Shown: piece after piece, positions 56,179 to 64,000 of the stretch | Numbering within the stretch: the first letter of the stretch is position 1 | How the letters are laid out: each line of letters starts with the position of its first letter | Assembly: GCA_002150815.3 (NCBI GenBank) | Contig: NDFF03000024.1 | Coordinates: 62,001 to 126,000, forward strand | Origin: Grammothele lineata | Lineage: Eukaryota; Basidiomycota; Agaricomycetes; Polyporales; Polyporaceae | DNA length: 64,000 nucleotides | Reading direction: 5' to 3' | Program-made: the position numbers and the translations under genes | The notes under the pieces: model-generated | The model's database searches: none | The model's input: only the letters and a program-made list of their open reading frames with translations | What the model was told of the DNA's origin: nothing

Positions 56179-58961
56179 GATTGCGCGCTTGAGAAGGAAA
56201 GGAATATGGCGATGGGGGTATTCTGGGAGGACGCAGGAAGGTAGCTCAGTGATGGGGGAGAGAAAGTGAGCGGCCCTGAAGATTCACGACGGGAATTTTG
56301 AAGGCGGTTGGCTCCGAGTCCTCGCAGGTCAGACGGCGCGCGTCTCACAGATGCTTATCAGAGAGGCATCTTGCGAAATCGAGATGCGGACACCAACTCG
56401 GATCCGTCTGCAGAGCACGTTCCAACGCAAAACATAAAAGGATGTCGGGATATGAGATGGCTGGGCCCCAACATGCGCTTCTAGACCGAGGACAGGACGT
56501 GCAAGGCACGCTACATCGATGTCTTCGCTCACGTTCTAGGATACTGAGTCTACACGCTGTAAGGGGGAAGCCCCAACCGTGAGCGCACCGCACTCCATGA
56601 ATACGAAGAATCAACACACACCAGAGGCATCTAGGGTCCCTGTTACCGAAAATCAACGATCGTCTGTGAGACGCCTGCACCGCCTGACGCGTACAATCGG
56701 AAGAAACGTTGAACGCATACGGTCTGTCCTGCCCCACCATCTTCCAATTTGTCCGGTCCTCGGAACCCATGTACGAGCATCCCCAGCAGAATCGCGTCAA
56801 GCACACGTGGCTCCGACGGTCTGCGGAGCCCTCCCGTACACTAGTCTAACATCGATATCTGATTATCGTGCTTTTTGCGCCCCTCTCTTGTCATCTTGCT
56901 GTTGTCTAGGTCCCATCGTGGCGATTCGTTATATGTCGACTACAATTGTCAATCGGGGCGAACAAGATATAGAGACGTGGGTCGGAGACCACTTGCCTAG
57001 TGAGTTAACGGCTGAAGGGACGCAGAGAACTGCGCGGATGAGCCTTGAGGTATCCCCTAGGCCATTCGTAACGGGAGTTATGTCGGAGAAGGTAGCAAGA
57101 TCTGATAGAAGCTTGAACCTGATGGAGCGAGAGCCGTGAGACGCGCCTGGACCATATCACGGCGAAGAAAACGCTGTGGACTCACCGTTCCTTGTGTGCT
57201 ATCGTTGAAAGAGCTTGCCAGATTGGGTGAAGATCTCTCGATCTCGGAGATTTCCACCTCAGTTGGCATGGTGGAGGAAGGCGGCGGGCTAAGAGACCTT
57301 CGGAAACCGAGGGTATGCTGGAAACAAAGCAAGACTCAGTGGCAGAAAAATGGGTTGTCCTAGGTACAGAGACGCACTCGAGCAACAGCGCAGTGAATTC
57401 GAGGATCTTTGAGATAATGCATTACCGCCGAGAACACTCTTGGGTCTTTGGTCATCGAGACCACCTCTTCTTCCCAGATTGAGTGGTTACCTTGTACTCG
57501 ATGTTCGCCCAGCGAATCATGGACGTCCGCATTTGTCCGCGCTGTATAGTGCAGGAATGTGTGGACGGAGACATATGTCAGCACAGCAGCAGGGAAGATT
57601 TTTCACTTGCGGAGGGTTCGGAGACTCACACATGACGATTCCGAAAATTTCATGGAGATGCAGTCGAACCGCTTCTGTGCTCAGAGTGCAGAATTCGGCC
57701 GCAATGACTGACAGAGATTATCCCCATGTTTTTGGACATCGTTCAGCGGCAGGCGAGGGCGGGTGCACGAAGGGACGAACAACGGTCTGCGGACTCGTCA
57801 GGGCTTGAAGGACCAGAGCCTGGGGCCGAGACGCCCGGGAAGACGTCGAGCTGGTACTGCACGTTGGCGCTAAAGCCTTGGGCTTCCGCCTTGCTCAGCT
57901 CCTCTGCTCTCCCTCTTTCGAGATTTCAAGCTTCAAGTCTTATCTGTCTCCACGCCGCAATCAGTAACCTTCCCCAATTTCATAGCTGATCAACAATTAT
58001 GGGGAACATCGCTTCGCGCAACTTTCTCGGGGAGCACGACACGTATGATGGACTCCGAGGGATATCTCATGTTTCTACCTGGTACGTTTTCTGCTGCTCC
58101 CCATTTCCCGACCTTCGCATGGGTCTCCTGCAGGCAATGCTCTTTCAAGCGCACTCTCCCTAGTTGACTTTACATACATTCTGCACGATTCGTCTTCTAT
58201 CGCCGCGATTTGCGATACCGCCCATCCCTTTGCATCCGACTCAAGACGCTCCACGTAGTTTTGACGTCGCAAGTCGTGAGGCGAACGAATACCTCTGCTC
58301 GGACGTGGAACCGACCAGGTCTTCATGAGGCTATAGCTCCCTATGCGCCGCAGGGCGAATGACACGTCAAAAGGCGAGTGAGGTCTACATATGTGCGCGT
58401 CCTTTTGGCAAACCCCCGGTTCCTCGTTCATGTATCTCAATCCCATTTCCGACCCTCTTCGCATTACTACCCAATGTCTATTGCACCTTTGCATGTATCA
58501 GTGCGTCGTGAGTTGAATACCAGTCTTTGTGTGCCTCATGCTCAAGTTACCTAAACTCCTCCGGAACGTCAAGCAATCCGGTGTTCCATATCGCTCGCGG
58601 ATATCTACTCGTTCATTACTGATGACCTAAACATGCCATGTTACTGGTATTCGCTGAGACGTTGTCAAGATCATGGAGACGCGTGGCATCTGGCAGCTCC
58701 TGTCCCGTCGGCCCTGAAAACGCATGCGTCCAGGGAGAAAGGGCGTATAGACGAGATTTCTTGGTTCGATTGATTAGGCAACGAATACGAACCTATGAAC
58801 CTCGGAGTGTTTCGCACCCTTGGGCCTTGGCTGTCGCGCTCGGTGGTGCGAGTGATCAGAAGCGCTACCGATGTGCAAACACCCTCGTCTGCACACAAGA
58901 ACACGCTAGGAGCACATATCGAGATACTGTCACAACTTAGAAGTACATGACGATTTTACCT
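56179..58961. other. Long gap, no gene recognised
   Basis: About 2.8 kb. Frames such as 56579-57139 (plus) and 57360-57584 (minus) are open but have no motif, paralogue or credible splice partners. The HET7 promoter should lie in the left part. Confidence 0.5.
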
Positions 58962-60123
58962 TTACAAGAACTTCTTGTTCCCCCAGTGCGACAAGAACGC
59001 ACCGCTGTCGGCGGGACCCATTCTGTGGATGACGTCCAACATCAACTTCACAGACTCATCGGGCGTCATCGGCTCCCCGCTCCAATCCGGGATGTACTTC
59101 TTGAACTTCGGGAAGAAGTCTTGCAGGATAGCAGGTTGTTCCTCCAGCGTCACTAGAGGGAAAATCGTCAGACTCGCCTCGTCGATGAGAGATACGCAAT
59201 GACGACGCTCACGTTTCTTGTCGCTCCACGTCTGGGCGATACCCGGGCAGACGGCGAGGACGGTGAAGTCGCCCTCTGCCTTCAGCGCGGTCGCGAACTC
59301 GGCGATGGCCATGTTCATCGCAGCCTTGGAGATCCCGTACTGGACGTTCATGTTGATCCCCGTGCCCGTCACCAAAGTGGGCTCTGCGGCGAGCGACGAG
59401 ATCGCGACGATCTTCTTCGCCGACCCGGCGCGGACGAGCGGGAGGAACGTATTGATCGAGTTGACTACCCCGATGACGTTGGTCTTGAACTATGGCATGG
59501 TCAGCTCAACGTGGTGAAGGATCGCGCGATCACAGGAGAACGTACCATGCTGGTAAAATCCTCTTCAAGGGCCTTCTCATCGGGGCTATGTTCTGAGTCA
59601 GAAACAATTGCAGCAGCGTGAAGAATTGACATACTAGGTCGTGATGGTGCAGCCCGAGTGCTGGGATACAACAGCTGCACCGTTGTGGATGAAATAATCG
59701 AGTGACCCACCAGTCACTTTCGCGACCTCCGCTGCAGCCGCCTGGAATGCGCGAAGGGTCCATGAGTACGAGAGCATACGACGCTATAGTACAGTGTGGA
59801 CATGTCTTACCTTAAGGGAAGCAACATCCTCAAAATCGCCCTTCACCACATGTACATTTGACGACGCATCGGCCAAAGTTTGAAGCTGGGTCGCGCTCTG
59901 GGGGTTGCGGACGACGGCGAAGACGGTGTTGGCTTTGTCTTGGCTCTGCACAACTCGGCATTAAACGCTTCATGAGTGAGGCCGTTCGCGTGTTTACTTA
60001 CGAGATTGCGAACGTATGCAAGCTGGAGGACGGCGTCAGATCAACAACAGACGCGTTAGTGTTACAGGGGACAGCACTCACGCCGATACCACGGGAAGCT
60101 CCTACAATGGCGTAAGACGGCAT
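58962..60123 (-). CDS. Short-chain dehydrogenase/reductase, copy 2 (270 aa)
   Basis: Seven exons: 60082-60123, 60002-60022, 59811-59945, 59635-59741, 59546-59585, 59213-59489 and 58962-59152, all GT-AG and in frame. The sequence opens MPSYAIVGASRGIGLAYVRNL (shown as MPSYAIVGASRGIG plus LAYVRNL; cofactor motif GxxxGxG spans the first intron), then FAVVRNPQSATQL, KGDFEDVASLK, YFIHNGA (the N-N-A-G position), FKTNVIGVVNSINTFLPL, catalytic Ser in KIVAISSLAAE, YGISKAAMNMA (YxxxK) and a VCPG motif. The length is that of a classical SDR. It is closer to fungal NAD(P)-binding Rossmann proteins of the C-factor/sniffer type than to SDR1. Substrate unknown. It lies divergent from HET8. Confidence 0.9.
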
Positions 60124-61203
60124 ATTCGGGAAGAATCGCGGGGTTGTAGTGACGTTGGGTATGAGATTACTGATGGGACAGTGGCTCTGCTCCACAGCGT
60201 TCGGTCTCTTATATTGATGGACATGATGTTGTGGCTTGACGGGATCGGCGGTGTAACGCCGCCGGAGGCAACCACGCCGCGGTCGGGCTGTGTAGCTGAA
60301 AGGTAATCGCGTAAGTCTCGATAAGCAGGATAGTGAACTTACCCATCTTGAACGAGCATCGCGCATGATTCAAAAACGGTGCCTTGAAGAAGTGAATAAT
60401 GCCTGCGCGAGTCTCACCAGGATCAGATCAAAAGTCATCACCAAAGGCAAGTCCTGCCCGTCGTGAGAGACTGACACCGAGCCATCCTAGGGAGCATGAG
60501 CAGAAGACGATGAAGACGTCTTAAGGCGCACGAACCCACCTCCAGCATGCCCGACAAGTCCAAGCGAACATGGTAATGAAACAGCCGACCCTGCAAGAGC
60601 TATTTGCCGGGCATAGCGAGGCTGGATAGGTCTCTCCATTCCTCCACGAGGCAGCCTGACGCCCCGAGATGTGGAGTCTTCATCATCCATGCTGCGCTAC
60701 ACGCAGTGCTGAGACCCGAGTTCAGCGACTCGCAAGAGCCTATACCCCGTCGGTCCGATGTGGAAGCATCCGATAGGGTCTGCAGGAGGGTGAGGATTCG
60801 GGGAGAAGACAAGGAGTCCCAGTCAGTGAGCGACTAATTACCTGGAGACGGCCCAACCTATCAGCATTGGGGGCTTAGTTAGAGTCGTACCAACCTCAAC
60901 GGAAGGAAATGAATGTTCATTCTCCAGACGTCAATGCTACTGGCAGGTAGTCCGACAAGACCGAGGTTGGGAGCAAAGTTCGGATTTCCCGGTGGCAGAG
61001 TCGCCGTCCGAATTTCGACGTATTGAATCACGTGACTAGCTACATAAGCGCCGCTCCGTGATCATGAGGTTGTCAAGCCCACTGCCAGCGCTTTGTCGCC
61101 TCGACTGCTACGCCATTGCACGCTGCTAGCCATTGCGCTGAACTTGAACTTTGATTGACCTTCCTTCGGAGCGCATTCTTCTCGAGCCGCTTTCTGTGCT
61201 GTA
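60124..61203. other. Divergent promoter region of SDR2 and HET8
   Basis: About 1.1 kb between two divergent genes. No coding motif or repeat is seen. Confidence 0.5.
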
Positions 61204-63045
61204 ATGTGGCTCCTCAGCAGTGACCGTGGCGAACTCCATCACTTCAATGACCCTAAGGACGTCCCAGGAGGCTACGCTATCCTCTCCCATGTGTGGGATG
61301 CACATGAGGAGACGTTCCAAGACATTCAAGCCTTCAGTGTCCGATGCAAGGACGAACAGGATACAACGCCTCTCGATCTCGTTGGCACGAAAATCAGCAT
61401 GAGCTGCAAGCTCGCCAGATCGCACAGATGGGAGTGGATGTGGGTCGATACGTGCTGAATCGATAAGACAAGCAGTTCAGAGCTTTCCGAGGCCATTAAC
61501 TCTATGTTCCGATATTATTCCATGTCCGGGGCGTGCTACGCTTTCCTTCGCGACGTTCCCGGCACCTGCGATCTCGAACAGAATGATTCCGAGTTTCACA
61601 GAAGTCGCTGGCATCGACGCGGCTGGACCCTCCAAGAGCTTCTTGCCCCCATGCTTGTCATTTTCATCTCTTCCGACTGGACAGTCATCGGAGACAAGGG
61701 GCAGCGCTCGCAGCTCCTACAGAGGATCATCGGAATTCCCGCATCCATCCTCCGGGGCGAGCAAGATCTCGCGGATATATCCGTCGCGCAGCGAATGTCA
61801 TGGGCGAGTCGGCGCGATACGACTCGGGTAGAGGACGAAGCATACTGTTTGATGGGTCTCTTCGGGATCAACATACCGACACTGTACGGAGAGGGAAAGA
61901 AGGCGTTCCAACGTCTTCAAGAGGAGATTATGAGGACATCATCGGATACGTCGCTCTTCGCTTGGGGAGATACCCATATCTTCTCTTTTCAAGGTTCTAT
62001 AACCAAGAAAGAAGGATGGGACCGCGACGAACACGAACACTTTTCGGAGAACGTCAACCTTCTCGCTCCGTCTCCAAAATCCTTCCATGGATCACAGCTC
62101 ATATGCTACGATGTAAGCCGTTCTCTATAACAAGTACGTTCCCGCTGACGAAGTGACATCAATAAGCCGCGAACAAAAGTCCCGCTTCTAGCTGAGAACA
62201 CCTCTGAAAAAGAACCAAGCACTCCAGCCTTCACCATCGTGGCTTACGGGATCCGGGCTCATCTTCCCATCGTCGAGTTCAACAACTTCTTTGCCGCCGC
62301 CCTATTCTGCACCTACGGTCCTGGCGGGTTCCCAGTCTACCTATTGCTGACCAAATGTCCCGACAGCCCAATCTTCGGTGACACCCTGCAGCTCTATCAT
62401 TGCAAGTTCAACGATTACCGTTCCGTCCTCCTACCCTCCGCAGTGCTTCGCTCCCGGCCCCCCGCTCGCTGGCGGAACGTCCACATTTCCGCGCGCCCTC
62501 CTTTCCGCTCGGACGAGGCTACCACCCCTGCACTCTTCCGCCCCCTCTCACGCAGTCTGGCTTGCATGTATACCACGACGAATATTCCGTTTCGCGTACC
62601 CCTGGCAGTGCTCACAGGCGGCGAATCGGTGCGCTGCATCGCCGTGAGCCCTCAATCGCTCCCATTCGGATGGACCGGCTCGCCGCCGCTCAGGCTCGGG
62701 TTCAAGCGAAGATACGATCCCACAGAGTCGCATCTGTTCATCGCCACCCTTGGAGTATGCGCTCGATTCGGTGAAAACGCGTCTGCCCCTTTACATTGGG
62801 CTAACGTGGAGGTTGGGTGGTGGGGTAAGACGACTGGCAGGTACCGATTTGGGTGTGCACACGCATGCCCCGAAGATCATATCGCATCTTGGCCCAACTG
62901 GGAACGGATCGTGCCGTTGGTATTTCGCTGGCATGTGACAATCCGGTTCGCGGAGTGGACGATGGGCGAGAAGGGGAAGACGTTGGTCTTGTCGGCCGAC
63001 TGGTGGGAAGAGCGACTAACGTACGGGGGAGATACTTCCCACTGA
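61204..63045 (+). pseudogene. HET-domain gene, copy 8, with one nonsense codon
   Basis: Exon 1 is 61204-62112, the intron 62113-62166 (GTAAGC...ATAAG, phase 0), exon 2 62167-63045; the only HET copy of full length on the plus strand. It starts MWLLSSDRGELHHF. Motifs: YAILSHVW, WMWVDTC then TGA at 61456-61458 where every intact paralogue has the second Cys of CCIDKT, then IDKTSSSELSEAINSMFRYYS, RGWTLQELLAP, EDEAYCLMGLFGINIPTLYGEG. Exon 2 has YGIRAHLPIVEF, LTKCPDSP, LYHC, GWTGSPPLRLGF, TLGVCARFG, HACPEDHIASW and TLVLSADW. Apart from this one codon everything is conserved, so the inactivation is recent, or the allele is a null form of a polymorphic gene. Confidence 0.9.
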
Positions 63046-63214
63046 ACGCCGTGAGTGTTGAACGCGCCGTACGACTCTCCATTGAGTGTTCTCAAGACGA
63101 AGATCTAATATACAGACATCAAAGATATGAGTACAAAACACGATCCAATCCTTATTGCCCGCCAGCGGCGGGCACATCCATTCCATCCTAGTCCATCATC
63201 AAAACACAACGTAC
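63046..63214. other. Convergent 3' spacer, HET8 and carboxylase
   Basis: 170 bp between convergent stop codons. Nothing else is seen. Confidence 0.5.
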
Positions 63215-63964
63215 TCACTGACTCCCACCCTCGCCCTCCGCCCCCTCCTCCACATCAACCAGCTCCCTTCCCTCCTCCACCATCTCCCCCTTCGCACATC
63301 CCACAGCCCTCACAACACCCGCTACCGGCGCCCTGAGCACCGTCTCCGTCTTCATACTCTCCAGGACAACAACCGGCTGGCCCTGCTCGACCCTCTCCCC
63401 TACCGCGACCCTCACCTCCACAACCACGCTCGGCATCGGGGAGCGCAGCGCACCCTTCGCCCCGCCCAGCGCATCCCCGCCGAGGGCGCGCAGCCACGCG
63501 GGCGCGGGGACGACGAGCGCGGTGCGCTGCGCGCCTTCGCGCGCGAAGACGTGCACGCGCTCGGCTGTGGGGCCTGTTGGGCCCGCAGCAGCGGGCTGGG
63601 TGACGATCGTGGTGCGCGCGCGGGTGCCGGAGAGCGTCGCAACGAGCGTAGTGGAGCCCTCGAGGTGTGCAGAGACGCGCGCGAAGGTGTGCGAGGAGCC
63701 GGATATGGTGCGCGTCGCTATGTCGAAAAGGCCGTCGGGGAGTGAGCGGATGTGAACGGTGGAGGGGGCCGCGTCGGCGTCTTCAGACTGGAGCGTGATG
63801 GTGCGCTCATAGACGTCGCCGTTGAAACGGCGCGATGTGAGGGCGCTCCAAGGGGAATGGGACGAAGGCGGGGGTTGGTCGCGAAGAACGATGAATAGCG
63901 CAGCCTGTGCGAGCGCCTCGTGCGAAGGCTCTGCAGTAGGAGGGAACAACTCGTCGAAGTGTTT
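63215..63964 (-). CDS. 3-methylcrotonyl-CoA carboxylase alpha subunit, C-terminal exon (partial)
   Basis: The last exon runs from 63964 (acceptor GTACAG) to a stop at 63215; earlier exons lie beyond the right edge. KHFDELFPPTAEPSHEALAQAAL matches the end of the biotin carboxylase core of mitochondrial methylcrotonyl-CoA carboxylase alpha (given here as FDELFPP and LAQAAL), and SPWSALTSRRFN opens the linker or BT domain. The C-terminal biotinyl domain has PMPSVVVEVRVAVGERVEQGQ and VVLESMKTET, with Lys as the biotin acceptor, then APVAGVVRAVGCAKGEMVEEG. The enzyme carboxylates 3-methylcrotonyl-CoA in leucine breakdown in mitochondria. The usual AMKM around the biotin Lys reads SMKT here. It could be a related biotin-dependent carboxylase. 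Confidence 0.82.
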   Translation of the reverse strand, partial: KHFDELFPPTAEPSHEALAQAALFIVLRDQPPPSSHSPWSALTSRRFNGDVYERTITLQSEDADAAPSTVHIRSLPDGLFDIATRTISGSSHTFARVSAHLEGSTTLVATLSGTRARTTIVTQPAAAGPTGPTAERVHVFAREGAQRTALVVPAPAWLRALGGDALGGAKGALRSPMPSVVVEVRVAVGERVEQGQPVVVLESMKTETVLRAPVAGVVRAVGCAKGEMVEEGRELVDVEEGAEGEGGSQ

Positions 63965-64000
63965 CTGTACGCAAACAATGAGCACCAGACATACAGTTAC

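Noticed and set aside
57078..57584. Overlapping minus-strand frames as a multi-exon gene
   Set aside because: No combination of splice sites gave a recognisable domain.
61456..61458. TGA in HET8 as selenocysteine or programmed readthrough
   Set aside because: Dikaryotic fungi are not known to use selenocysteine, and the bases after TGA (ATC) do not fit the known leaky context. A point nonsense mutation is simpler.

Overview
The window is nuclear DNA from a filamentous basidiomycete, most probably an Agaricomycete of the Polyporales type. The evidence is GC-rich coding sequence cut by many 45-70 bp GT-AG introns, and fungal families such as HET-domain proteins, a DUF6535 membrane protein, a BTB/POZ protein, a FunK1-type kinase relic and an ENA-type cation ATPase. 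No database could be searched; exon structures were derived by hand from reading frame, splice sites and comparison between paralogues inside the window.

The dominant feature is an array of HET (heterokaryon incompatibility) genes. Eight near full-length copies lie at 1.65-3.5, 16.2-18.0, 20.0-21.8, 23.4-25.2, 46.3-48.1, 48.6-50.5, 54.3-56.2 (all minus) and 61.2-63.0 kb (plus). All share one architecture: a start resembling MWLL.T....L..F, an N-terminal HET domain of about 300 residues, one phase-0 intron at a fixed place, and a second exon of about 280-330 codons encoding a C-terminal region I cannot name. Five copies read intact. One has a 4-nt duplication near its start, one a single nonsense codon in the conserved Cys-Cys motif, and one several frameshifts. 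At least four C-terminal relics (14.2, 19.6, 42.2 and 45.6 kb) show turnover.

Layout: 0-6 kb, DUF6535 gene (runs off the left edge), HET1 and an SDR oxidoreductase. 6.4-10.3 kb, an intact 14-exon ENA-type P-type ATPase. 11.2-18 kb, GST1 followed by a tandemly duplicated unit of F-box-like gene plus HET. 19.5-25.2 kb, a HET relic, HET3 and HET4. 25.2-28.2 kb, no convincing gene. 28.2-32.6 kb, tandem single-pass membrane proteins with PPxY motifs. 32.9-38.9 kb, a repeat pair flanking a FunK1 relic, a seven-exon helical protein and a BTB gene. 39.2-42.4 kb, GST2, a broken F-box-like gene and a HET relic, repeating the GST/F-box-like/HET order of 11-18 kb. 46.3-56.2 kb, HET5, HET6, an inverted minisatellite structure, a damaged F-box-like gene and HET7. 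59-64 kb, a second SDR, HET8 and the 3' end of a 3-methylcrotonyl-CoA carboxylase alpha gene.

The housekeeping genes (ATPase, carboxylase) look intact and stable, while the HET, GST and F-box-like families look like a fast birth-and-death recognition locus. That the HET proteins act in non-self recognition or regulated cell death is known for some members of the family; it is inferred here.
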